This document shows, one piece after another, positions 1 through 7,704 of a stretch of DNA of 19,571 nt; position 1 is the stretch's first letter; every line of letters begins with the position of its first letter. Below the pieces are notes generated by a model. That model was not told where the DNA came from. It searched no databases and saw only the letters and a list, made by a program, of their open reading frames with translations. The DNA is taken from NCBI GenBank assembly GCA_002717305.1, contig PBDH01000015.1, positions 5,772 through 25,342 of the forward strand, read 5' to 3'. This DNA is from Gammaproteobacteria bacterium (lineage in GTDB: Bacteria; Pseudomonadota; Gammaproteobacteria; Pseudomonadales; Litorivicinaceae). A program made the position numbers and the translations under genes.

Positions 1-417
1 GTTCAACACGGGTTAATAGATCGGTTCGTTTTTGGCCACCAGTTCTTTGATGGCGGAGATTTCGATCAAATAGCTAAGGCCGCAAAGCTCCTAGTTGGCT
101 TAGTTGATGAAGGCGCGCAAGTTTCTCGAGGGGAACGCAGTTCTGATGTAGTGAGGTTTGAACAAGCCGTTAATTGGTTAATGTCGGAGGCCCGCAGAGG
201 CCCTCAGATACAGCGCTACAAGGGTCTTGGAGAGATGAATCCGGAGCAGCTGTGGGAAACAACGATGGATAGTTCAACGCGGCGATTATTGAAAGTCACT
301 GTTGAGGATATGATCGCGGCTGATCAAATATTTGTGACCTTGATGGGTGATGAGGTCGAGCCGAGACGAGAGTTTATAGAAGCTAACGCTCTGAACGTTC
401 TAAATTTGGATATTTAA
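1..417 (+). CDS. gyrB: DNA gyrase subunit B, C-terminal part (5' truncated by window)
   Basis: The reading frame is open from the first base and ends at TAA 415-417, so only the last 138 residues are present. Gyrase B is the ATPase subunit of the enzyme that introduces negative supercoils ahead of replication forks. The fragment carries the family signature YKGLGEMNPEQLWETTMD, followed by RRLLKVTVEDMIAADQIF and the tail LMGDEVEPRREFIEANAL, which matches the GyrB C-terminus; it should not be confused with ParE, whose tail differs. Its last 18 nt overlap the end of the opposing gmhB. gyrB normally closes the dnaA-dnaN-recF-gyrB cluster, so oriC is inferred to lie a few kilobases upstream of the window's left edge. 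Confidence 0.97.
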   Translation, partial: VQHGLIDRFVFGHQFFDGGDFDQIAKAAKLLVGLVDEGAQVSRGERSSDVVRFEQAVNWLMSEARRGPQIQRYKGLGEMNPEQLWETTMDSSTRRLLKVTVEDMIAADQIFVTLMGDEVEPRREFIEANALNVLNLDI

Positions 418-945
418 AAGCCAGCTAGCAAAGTGCGCGAGATTTTTAAAGGTAGGAGTTGTTTCACGTGAAACAACCTCTTTCATTAGTTCTTCTTTGC
501 CTTTCCCCGTTTCTACTAATGCCCCTCGAATACCCATCCGTTGAGCTGCTTTTAAATCATTACTTGTATCACCTACCAGCCAGTCGGTGTCGGGGTTGAG
601 GGGCAATTTGGTACTAATGGCTTTGAGGAGTCCGATTTTTGGTTTGCGGCATTCACAATTGGTATCTGGGTGGTGTGGACAGAATGCGATCATGTCGAAC
701 CCACCACCTGTCGCGCTAGATTCTTGAATCATTTTCTTGTGTATCGCATGAAGAGTGGTCTGCGAAAACAAACCCCTGCCTAAACCGCTTTGGTTTGTAG
801 CAATTGCAATCTTGTATCCAGCCGTCCTCAGGTTTGCTATTGCAACCAGGGAGCCATCGATTGCCTGCCACTCTTCTGGTGACTTTATGTAGTGTTTTGA
901 ATCGTGGTTGATTACACCGTCGCGGTCTAAGATAATTGTTGGCAT
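400..945 (-). CDS. gmhB: D-glycero-beta-D-manno-heptose-1,7-bisphosphate 7-phosphatase
   Basis: This 181-residue HAD-superfamily phosphatase removes the C7 phosphate from heptose bisphosphate on the ADP-heptose route to the LPS inner core; it is cytosolic. Visible motifs are the nucleophile loop DRDG (Asp7, Asp9), ATNQSG at 49-54, a zinc site Cys89-x-His91 with Cys97-x-Cys99 inside CPHHPDTNCECRKP, and the acidic GDTSND motif (Asp126, Asp130). The zinc loop separates GmhB from the histidinol-phosphatase relatives. The start codon follows the glyS stop by one base with no clear Shine-Dalgarno, so translation is probably coupled to glyS. The 3' end overlaps gyrB by 18 nt, and codons 157-163 (VVSRETT) contain a perfect parS palindrome. 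Confidence 0.93.
   Translation of the reverse strand: MPTIILDRDGVINHDSKHYIKSPEEWQAIDGSLVAIANLRTAGYKIAIATNQSGLGRGLFSQTTLHAIHKKMIQESSATGGGFDMIAFCPHHPDTNCECRKPKIGLLKAISTKLPLNPDTDWLVGDTSNDLKAAQRMGIRGALVETGKGKEELMKEVVSRETTPTFKNLAHFASWLLNIQI
460..475. other. parS centromere-like site (ParB binding), perfect 16-bp consensus
   Basis: The 16-bp sequence TGTTTCACGTGAAACA is a perfect palindrome and identical to the widely conserved chromosomal parS consensus. The symmetry extends to 20 bp (458-477). ParB binds parS, loads and spreads around it as a CTP clamp, recruits SMC or MukBEF-like condensin in many bacteria, and guides origin segregation with ParA. The site lies in the 3' coding region of gmhB, about 45 bp past the gyrB stop, which suits the known clustering of parS near oriC. 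That ParB acts here is inferred: parA and parB themselves are outside the window. Confidence 0.9.
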
Positions 946-946
946 G

Positions 947-3007
947 TTATTGCTGTATTAAACTAAAATCTGCTAATTGCTCGTACGCGTCTTTTACGAG
1001 CTGGCAAATGCCGAGGCGATTTTGTTTTATTTCACTATTTTCGCTGTTGACCATTACATGGTCAAAAAATGCGTCTGTTTCGGGCTTCATGTTTAGCAAA
1101 TACCTTAGCGCCTCATTATATGTTTCACGCGAAATGGCGCGTTCTACATCTTGATAAATCCGAGCTGCCTTCTGAAACAGGGCTTCTTCGCTTGCATGTT
1201 CAAATAATAAAGGGTTGATGGTATCGGGTCGTGTGTTATTTTGTTTTAATAAATTTGCAACGCGTTTGTTTGCTGATATTAAAAGTGCGAAATCATCACT
1301 ATGAAGTTGTTCTGTAAGTGTTTTGACGCGGCCACCTGTTGCTGCAGTGTTTAGTCTGTTAGATGCTTGCACCGCGATAATAATATCGTGACGATAGCCA
1401 AGTTCTGTCAAACGTACACGCTCACGATCACTAATAAATTGCAACAACGCCTCGAGCGCGGTAGCTGATCCCGATATGGGTTGTGCGTGAAAGGCTTCGG
1501 ATAACCATGGTTCTAAGTTAAGTTTTAGTTCCGATCGTTCGTTGAGTCTCAAAAGCCCTATAGCGGCTCTTCGAAGTGCAAAGGGGTCTTTACTACCTGT
1601 GGGTGGTTGGCCAATCGCGAAAAGTCCTGCGAGAGTATCCATTCGATCTGCCAGCGCTAATATTGATCCATACAGATCATCAGGAATGCTATCAGAAGCG
1701 CCTGCTGGTTGATATAGACCTTGAATCGCGTGTGCTACGTCAGGATTTTCCCCGTCGAGCGAAGCGTAAAGCGTCCCTACTCGTCCTTGAAGCTCATCAA
1801 ACTCAAGCACCATTTCCGACACCAAATCACATCGCGAAAGCTCTGCTGCTTGACTAACAATTTCCACATTGACGTCGATAGATCTCGCAATTTGTTCCGA
1901 AAGACTTTTTAAGCGTTCGGTCTTCGCGCCGAGAGACCCCAATTTTGGATGAAACGTTATGGTATCAAGTCGACCCCTTCTTAATCTAAGCGTGTGTTTA
2001 CGGTCAGTATCGTAGAAGAATTTTGCATCTGAAAGCCGCGCCCGAATAACGCGCTGGTTACCGGCAATAACTTGACTTTCATCTTTGCTTTCAATATTCG
2101 ATACGGTTATGAATCGATTCGTTAGTACACCAGTTTGTGCGCGTGTAGGGAAGTACTTTTGGTGCCCTTTCATCGCAGCAACTAATGCCATGTCTGGAGT
2201 CGAAAGGAATTCTTCCTCAAAAGTTCCACACAAACCCACTGGCCATTCTACGAGACATGTGACTTCTGTGAGCAAGGCATCATCCTTGTCAACTTGAACA
2301 TTTTGTGTTTTAGCCACGTTTTGGATAACTTCCCAAGTCTTTTCTGTTCTCTTTTCGAAGTGCGCTATCACAAATGCTTGATTTAAAATCATTTCATAGT
2401 TTGATGCGTGATCGATCACTAGTTCGCGTGGAGCCATGAACCGATGACCAAAGCTTGTATTACCACTTTTCAAGCCAAACATCGAGACTGGGACGATTTG
2501 TTCGTTTAGCATAGCTAAAATCCAGTGAACAGGACGGGCAAATTCGTCTCGGCTACTGCCCCACCGCATTAGTTTCGACAAGGTTAAAGATCGGATAACT
2601 TCTGAACATACTTGAGCAAGGACAGCAGACGCTTCTTTTCCGTCCTCGACGCCCTGATAGACGATCCAATGCCCTTTTTCAGTCTTTATTGAAGACGTTT
2701 GTTCGGGTTTAATTCCAAGGCTTTTGCAAAATCCTTCTAGTGCTTTTGTTGGAGCTCCTTTGCTGTATGCTGCTGAATATGCTGGACCACGACGTTCAAA
2801 TACCTTGTTATCAGAATGTTGAGCCACCCCTGAGACCACTGCTCCAACTCTGCGCGGCGAGGCGATCACCGAAACATCTGAGTATCTTAACGATGCAGAT
2901 GCCAATTTTTCTTCGAATAGCCTGTGTAGCTGACGGTTGAGTGAAGGAAGTTCTGAAGAGGGTAGTTCTTCACATCCAAGCTCGAAAACGAAGCAAGGCC
3001 CGTTCAT
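947..3007 (-). CDS. glyS: glycyl-tRNA synthetase beta subunit
   Basis: At 686 residues this matches the usual length of the bacterial GlyRS beta chain (689 in E. coli). The beta chain binds tRNA-Gly and is needed for aminoacylation by the alpha2beta2 enzyme. The N-terminus LFELGCEELPSSELPSL-type segment, RDEFARPVHWI, AMKGHQKYFPT and GQPPTGSKDPFALRRAA are typical GlyS blocks, and the end MVNSENSEIKQNRLG...ADFSLIQQ matches the family C-terminus. The start ATG overlaps the glyQ stop by 4 nt (ATGA), so the two subunits are translationally coupled. gmhB follows after one base. A degenerate parS-like sequence lies inside at 1121-1136. Confidence 0.97.
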   Translation of the reverse strand: MNGPCFVFELGCEELPSSELPSLNRQLHRLFEEKLASASLRYSDVSVIASPRRVGAVVSGVAQHSDNKVFERRGPAYSAAYSKGAPTKALEGFCKSLGIKPEQTSSIKTEKGHWIVYQGVEDGKEASAVLAQVCSEVIRSLTLSKLMRWGSSRDEFARPVHWILAMLNEQIVPVSMFGLKSGNTSFGHRFMAPRELVIDHASNYEMILNQAFVIAHFEKRTEKTWEVIQNVAKTQNVQVDKDDALLTEVTCLVEWPVGLCGTFEEEFLSTPDMALVAAMKGHQKYFPTRAQTGVLTNRFITVSNIESKDESQVIAGNQRVIRARLSDAKFFYDTDRKHTLRLRRGRLDTITFHPKLGSLGAKTERLKSLSEQIARSIDVNVEIVSQAAELSRCDLVSEMVLEFDELQGRVGTLYASLDGENPDVAHAIQGLYQPAGASDSIPDDLYGSILALADRMDTLAGLFAIGQPPTGSKDPFALRRAAIGLLRLNERSELKLNLEPWLSEAFHAQPISGSATALEALLQFISDRERVRLTELGYRHDIIIAVQASNRLNTAATGGRVKTLTEQLHSDDFALLISANKRVANLLKQNNTRPDTINPLLFEHASEEALFQKAARIYQDVERAISRETYNEALRYLLNMKPETDAFFDHVMVNSENSEIKQNRLGICQLVKDAYEQLADFSLIQQ

Positions 3008-3948
3008 CCGGCTGCCTCATCTAAATACTGCGTACGCAATGCCGCATCTGCAAGAGGGAAACCAGCCTGTTTTCTCGAAAACAAATAACTATTTGCTACT
3101 TGCTTAGCAAGATTACGTACTTTAAGAATAAAGCGTTGGCGTTCTGTCACACTTATGGCATGGCGTGCATCCAGCAGATTAAATGTGTGACTAGCTTTCA
3201 AGACTTGTTCATATGCCGGCAATGGCAAATTAGAATCCAATAGCTTCTGACAAGATCTTTCTGCTTCATCGAAAGCGGTAAAGAGCCAATCCGTATTCGC
3301 ATGCTCAAAATTGTACGCACTCATTTCTTGTTCATTTTGTAGGAAAATATCTCCGTAGGTCACCAGTCCGCTGTCGTTTTTAGTCCAAACTAAATCGAAC
3401 ATAGACTCAACATTTTGTAAATACATGGCTATGCGCTCGAGGCCGTAGGTAAGCTCCCCTGTAACAGGAAAGCACTCGAGACCACCGACTTGCTGAAAGT
3501 ACGTGAATTGTGTGATCTCCATACCATTAAGCCAGACCTCCCACCCAAGACCCCAGGCACCTAAAGTTGGTGATTCCCAGTTGTCTTCAACTAGCCTCAA
3601 ATCATGAACTAGCGAATCAATTCCGAGATATTTTAAAGAACCAAAATACAGATCGACTAGATTTTTTGGGTGTGGCTTCATGATTACTTGAAATTGATAG
3701 TAATGTTGTCCTCTATTCGGGTTGTCGCCGTATCTCCCGTCAGTCGGTCTTCTGGATGGTTGTACGTAAGCAGCATTCCAGCGTTCAGGACCAATTGCTC
3801 GAAGAAAAGTAGCTGGATGAAAGGTTCCAGCCCCCATTTCCATGTCATAGGGCTGTAAAATAACGCAACCTTCCGCTGCCCAATATTGTTGAAGAGCCAA
3901 GACGAGCCCCTGGAAGGTTGAAATATCTGGTGTGCCAGTAATCGGCAT
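3004..3948 (-). CDS. glyQ: glycyl-tRNA synthetase alpha subunit
   Basis: This 314-residue class II synthetase subunit activates glycine and, with GlyS, charges tRNA-Gly in the cytosol. Recognisable blocks are TFQGLVLALQQYWAAEGC near residues 11-28, the ILQPYDMEMGAGTFHPATFL segment, the class II motif-2 region AYVQPSRRPTDGRYGDNPNR, and WEVWLNGMEITQFTYFQQ. It is the first gene of the leftward glyQ-glyS-gmhB unit and overlaps glyS by 4 nt. Only 56 bp separate it from the divergent acyltransferase, so the promoters of both must sit there or overlap the genes. A TATACT sequence (minus strand, 3980-3985) is a possible -10 box, but no convincing -35 is visible. In Pseudomonas a tag glycosylase gene sits between these two genes; it is missing here. 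Confidence 0.97.
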   Translation of the reverse strand: MPITGTPDISTFQGLVLALQQYWAAEGCVILQPYDMEMGAGTFHPATFLRAIGPERWNAAYVQPSRRPTDGRYGDNPNRGQHYYQFQVIMKPHPKNLVDLYFGSLKYLGIDSLVHDLRLVEDNWESPTLGAWGLGWEVWLNGMEITQFTYFQQVGGLECFPVTGELTYGLERIAMYLQNVESMFDLVWTKNDSGLVTYGDIFLQNEQEMSAYNFEHANTDWLFTAFDEAERSCQKLLDSNLPLPAYEQVLKASHTFNLLDARHAISVTERQRFILKVRNLAKQVANSYLFSRKQAGFPLADAALRTQYLDEAAG

Positions 3949-4004
3949 AGTAATTCCGTCTGCTAGGATGACGGGGCACAGTATAGCTAACAGGTAGGGA
4001 ATTT

Positions 4005-4865
4005 GTGCAGTTGATTAAGCGGTTTGTTCGGTTTCTTGGCAAAATGCCACCGTTTTTAAAGCGTTTTTTGGCAAAGGTTGTCGCGGGCTATCTTATCGTT
4101 GTACCGAATCAATTTGCTAGGATTACAAAGTTGAATATTGAGCTTGCCTATCCTGAGCTTTCAGAAAAACAGAGATTAAAGTTGGTCCGCGCATCTTTGG
4201 CCGATCTTGGCCAGAAGTTTTTCAGTTTGATAAATACTTGGGTGAGGCCTATTTCCCATTCACATCAGCTAATTAAATCTATACGCGGATTAACTACGTT
4301 TAAAAGAGTTTCTTCAGACAAGCCCACCTTAATTTTACTACCGCATATTGGAAACTGGGAGTTATTTGGGGTTTGGCTGACTCAGCATAGGTCTTATATG
4401 GCTATGTTTCGTCCACTGCGAGTCAACGATTTCACGGAAATAGTGCGAGAGGCACGAGAGCGTGGTGGAAACGTCCTTGTTCCTGCCAACACTAAAGGTG
4501 TGAGACAAATATGGAAGAGGTTGAACCAAGCTGAGACAGTTATTATTCTGCCGGACCAGGCGCCCAAGAGTGGTGAGGGAGTTTACGTCCCATTTTTCGG
4601 ACATCCAGTCTTAACTCCTGTTTTACCCTATCGATTGGCATTATCTGCTGGCGCTGAGGTATTCGTGGGCGCGGCCGTACGTGTGGAACATCATTACGAA
4701 ATCATATTGAGGCATTTGAAAAAACCGGTTCTTGGAGAGCAAGAGCAATGGTTGTTGATGATGAACACGGAAATTGAGGCATTGGTCAGACAGTTTCCAA
4801 ATCAGTATCAGTGGGAGTATCGTCGATTTCGTAACGCTCCCGATGGTTCTCTGAGGTACCCCTAA
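4005..4865 (+). CDS. LpxL/HtrB-family lipid A acyltransferase
   Basis: This 286-residue protein belongs to the family that adds a secondary acyl chain to Kdo2-lipid IV(A) on the cytoplasmic face of the inner membrane. The catalytic H-x4-E motif is HIGNWE (His114, Glu119), followed by MFRPLR, ILPDQAPKSGEGVYVPFFG and the late block NQYQWEYRRFR, all in family order. The start is a GTG with a good AGGTAGGGA ribosome site at 3992-4000. It is slightly shorter than E. coli LpxL (306 aa). The same position in Pseudomonas (downstream of glyQ) also holds an LpxL-type gene. I cannot tell lauroyl (LpxL) from myristoyl (LpxM) specificity. The stop codon overlaps the trkH stop tail to tail by 4 nt. Confidence 0.88.
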   Translation: MQLIKRFVRFLGKMPPFLKRFLAKVVAGYLIVVPNQFARITKLNIELAYPELSEKQRLKLVRASLADLGQKFFSLINTWVRPISHSHQLIKSIRGLTTFKRVSSDKPTLILLPHIGNWELFGVWLTQHRSYMAMFRPLRVNDFTEIVREARERGGNVLVPANTKGVRQIWKRLNQAETVIILPDQAPKSGEGVYVPFFGHPVLTPVLPYRLALSAGAEVFVGAAVRVEHHYEIILRHLKKPVLGEQEQWLLMMNTEIEALVRQFPNQYQWEYRRFRNAPDGSLRYP

Positions 4866-6313
4866 CGCTCCCAAAAGGATGGCGACAGAACTACCAATAA
4901 AGTAAATAACTCAAGCCTACCGAGCAACATTGCGAAGCTCAAAATATATTTTGTGCCGTCCGAGAGTCCTGCGTAGGTCAAAGCTGCATCACCAAGCCCT
5001 GGCCCCAAGTTGTTGAGGCAGGCTCCGACGGCCGAATACGCCGTAATAGGGTCTTCGCCCAAGGCCATGCACAGGAGCATTAGAATAGCGAAGGCCAAAA
5101 CATATGCAGCCAAAAATCCCCAAACTGCATCTATAACTCTCGAGCCAACAGGCTTGCGTCCGATCTTGATTGGGATAACAGCATTCGGATGGATTAGCCG
5201 TTTTATCTCACGAGTACCCTGTTTGTACAATAAAAGCATTCGAATGATTTTTATTCCACCGCCTGTCGAGCCAGCACAAGCACCAATGAACGCACTCATG
5301 AGCAGTAAGAACGGAATAAATGTTGGCCATGTTCCATAGTCAGACGTCGAGAACCCAGTTGTTGTGGCTATAGATACAGCTTCGAATATTCCTTTTCGGA
5401 AAGCCTCGTCGATTTGATATGTCCCGTGATCCACCAGTACTAGCGATACTAATAATGAGAGGCCGGTTAGGAATAATAAATAGATTTTCCATTCCGGGTC
5501 GGCCCCGTAGTGTTTAAGACTGTTGTTATGCCACGCGATGAAATGTAGTGCGAAATTCATTCCAGAAATAATCATAAAAATAATTGCCACTGTTTCAATC
5601 GTAACGCTGTTGAAATGGCCAATAGAAGCATCGTAGGTAGAAACCCCGCCAATCGCGATGGTTGAGAACGCGTGACAGATGGCATCGAACAGTTTCATAC
5701 CAGAAATCCAATAAGCAAATGCACATGCCGCGGTGAGAGATAGATAAATTAACCAAAGCGCTTTTGCAGTTTCGGCAATACGCGGTGACAGTTTAGCGTC
5801 TTTGACCGGACCGGGCGTTTCGGCTCGATACAATTGCATGCCTCCGATTCCTAGCATGGGAAGTATTGCGACCGCAAGAACAACGATGCCCATGCCTCCG
5901 AGCCATTGAAGTTGTTGTCTGTAGAACAATATGGATTTTGGAAGATCGTCCAGGCCGACGATAACCGTTGCGCCGGTCGTTGTTAAGCCACTGATCGATT
6001 CGAACAATGCGTCAGTGATGCTGATATTCAATTGGTCTGATAATGCTAATGGAACGCTTCCTGCGCTGCCAAGGACGAGCCAGAAAAGCACCGTGATGAC
6101 AAATCCATCCCGGATTCTCAGTTCACGCTTCTGGCGCCTAGTAGGAATCCAACTTGCAAATCCGGCTCCAAATATAAGCGATGCAGCCGCACCAAACAGT
6201 GCAATCTGTCCATCTTTGAAGACTACACTGACCCCAATTGGAGGTAGCAGGGTTAAACTGAAAAGCATTAGCAGTAATCCAAGAATCCGAAGTGTCGGGC
6301 CGAACTGATGCAT
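4862..6313 (-). CDS. trkH: Trk potassium uptake system, membrane subunit TrkH
   Basis: This 483-residue inner-membrane K+ channel subunit has exactly the length of E. coli TrkH. It is strongly hydrophobic throughout, with the four pore-loop repeats of the superfamily: TTTGATV at 111-117, AIGGVST at 220-226, TTTGFST at 317-323 and NNLGPG at 434-439. Each has the filter glycine (Gly114, Gly222 or 223, Gly320, Gly437). The GSTGGGIKIIR segment at 348-358 is the conserved region after the third pore loop, and the C-terminus GRLELFTLLVVLSPSFWER is typical. The start ATG overlaps the trkA stop by one base (TAATG). It is the last gene of the def-fmt-rsmB-trkA-trkH run and ends 4 nt inside the convergent acyltransferase gene. 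Confidence 0.96.
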   Translation of the reverse strand: MHQFGPTLRILGLLLMLFSLTLLPPIGVSVVFKDGQIALFGAAASLIFGAGFASWIPTRRQKRELRIRDGFVITVLFWLVLGSAGSVPLALSDQLNISITDALFESISGLTTTGATVIVGLDDLPKSILFYRQQLQWLGGMGIVVLAVAILPMLGIGGMQLYRAETPGPVKDAKLSPRIAETAKALWLIYLSLTAACAFAYWISGMKLFDAICHAFSTIAIGGVSTYDASIGHFNSVTIETVAIIFMIISGMNFALHFIAWHNNSLKHYGADPEWKIYLLFLTGLSLLVSLVLVDHGTYQIDEAFRKGIFEAVSIATTTGFSTSDYGTWPTFIPFLLLMSAFIGACAGSTGGGIKIIRMLLLYKQGTREIKRLIHPNAVIPIKIGRKPVGSRVIDAVWGFLAAYVLAFAILMLLCMALGEDPITAYSAVGACLNNLGPGLGDAALTYAGLSDGTKYILSFAMLLGRLELFTLLVVLSPSFWER

Positions 6314-7704
6314 TACAAGAACGTAGGTGCGACTGAAAATAACCTTTCGATATCGGCTATTTTTCGTTTGTCTGTAAGAAACATAATGACATGATCTTGG
6401 TGTTCAATTGCGAGGCGGTCGTGTGCAATTAAGACTTCGTCATCTCGCACTATCGCGCCGATTGTCGCTCCCGCGGGTAAATCGATATCGCCAATGCATC
6501 GATTAACTACACGGCTTGAGCGAGTATCACCATGAGCTATCGCTTCGAAAGCTTCCGCAGCACCGCGACGAAGTGAGTGAGCCGCTTGGATTGATCCTCG
6601 GCGTACTAATTGCAGCAAAGAGCCGATGGTTGCTTGTTCTGGGCTAACAGCAATATCGATCAAACCGCCTTGAACTAGATCCACGTAGGCGGCGTTGTTG
6701 ATCAAAGTCATGACTTTTCGCACACCTAATCGCTTTGCAAGCATTGATGACATAATGTTCGCCTCATCGCTATTGGTTACGGCACAAAAAACGTCTACAT
6801 CGTCGATGCGCTCTTCCAGTAACAGATCTTGATCTGAAGCGTCACCTTGCAGAACAACTGTTTTATTAAGCATCTCAGAAAGTTCCTTGCATCGAACTTG
6901 GCTGCGTTCGATCAATTTCACTCGATATTGATTTTCAATTGATGTTGCCAGTCGCGCGCCAATATTTCCGCCACCAGCTATCAGAATTCGACGGTAGGGT
7001 TTTTCAAGTTTTTGTAGCTCAGAAACCACCGCTCGAATATCTTTACGAGCCGCTAGAAAGAAAACTTCATCGTCTGCTTCAATTACTGTATCGCCTCGTG
7101 GAATGATTGGTCTGTCTTTTCGAAAAATAGCGGCGACTCGGGTATCAACCTCAGGCAAGTCTTTTCGGAGGTCTTTTAGTTCCCGGCCTACGAGCGCCCC
7201 GTCTGTATAGGCTCTTACAGCGACTAACTGGACTAAACCACCAGCAAAATCCATGACCTGAAGGGCTCCAGGCTGTTGTATAAGTCTGAAAATTGCTTCT
7301 GTTACAAGTTGTTCGGGTCGGATGATTTGATCTATGTTGAAAGCAGTTTTTCCACCAAATATAGGGTTTGTTTTATTGTCTTCTTCGCCGTCGTAGGCTG
7401 GTGAGCGCACGCGTGCTATTTTTGTTGGTGTTCTAAATAGTGCGTGGCTGATTTGACATGCCACCATGTTAATCTCGTCTGAGTTGGTCACAGCTATCAA
7501 CATATCTGCGTCTACACCACCAGCTTGCCTCAAGACTTCTGGATATGATCCGTTACCATGAATTGTGCGAATATCCAAACGATCTTGCAGCGTACGCAAT
7601 CTAAATCGATCAGTATCCACTACGGTGATGTCATTGGCTTCCGAAGCTAAATTTTCGGCGAGGGTAGCACCGACTTGCCCTGCGCCTAGGATAATGATTT
7701 TCAA
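6313..7704 (-). CDS. trkA: Trk potassium uptake system, NAD-binding regulatory subunit TrkA
   Basis: TrkA is a cytosolic peripheral protein whose tandem RCK domains bind nucleotides and gate TrkH. The 463 residues contain two Rossmann folds: GAGQVG at 7-12 with the acidic VVD strand end at 28-30, and GGGNIG at 244-249. Each is followed by an RCK_C-type segment (for example DTRVAAIFRKDRPI near 187-200). The end DHVIMFLTDKRKIADIERLFSVAPTFL matches the family. It is about five residues longer than E. coli TrkA, apparently from a small insertion around residues 105-118. The start overlaps the rsmB stop (ATGA). Next to trkH, it gives a complete Trk core; SapD/TrkE is not present here. Confidence 0.97.
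   Translation of the reverse strand: MKIIILGAGQVGATLAENLASEANDITVVDTDRFRLRTLQDRLDIRTIHGNGSYPEVLRQAGGVDADMLIAVTNSDEINMVACQISHALFRTPTKIARVRSPAYDGEEDNKTNPIFGGKTAFNIDQIIRPEQLVTEAIFRLIQQPGALQVMDFAGGLVQLVAVRAYTDGALVGRELKDLRKDLPEVDTRVAAIFRKDRPIIPRGDTVIEADDEVFFLAARKDIRAVVSELQKLEKPYRRILIAGGGNIGARLATSIENQYRVKLIERSQVRCKELSEMLNKTVVLQGDASDQDLLLEERIDDVDVFCAVTNSDEANIMSSMLAKRLGVRKVMTLINNAAYVDLVQGGLIDIAVSPEQATIGSLLQLVRRGSIQAAHSLRRGAAEAFEAIAHGDTRSSRVVNRCIGDIDLPAGATIGAIVRDDEVLIAHDRLAIEHQDHVIMFLTDKRKIADIERLFSVAPTFL

Noticed and set aside
5931..6308. Plus-strand open frame of 125 codons, and another at 5010-5339, opposite trkH
   Set aside because: Both are shadows of the hydrophobic trkH coding sequence, with no plausible start context.
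6971..7524. Three GCTGGTGG octamers (E. coli Chi) on the minus strand in trkA, at 6971, 7238 and 7517
   Set aside because: Each encodes Ala-Gly-Gly, so codon choice explains them. They face toward the inferred origin, opposite to the usual Chi bias, and this organism need not use the E. coli Chi sequence.
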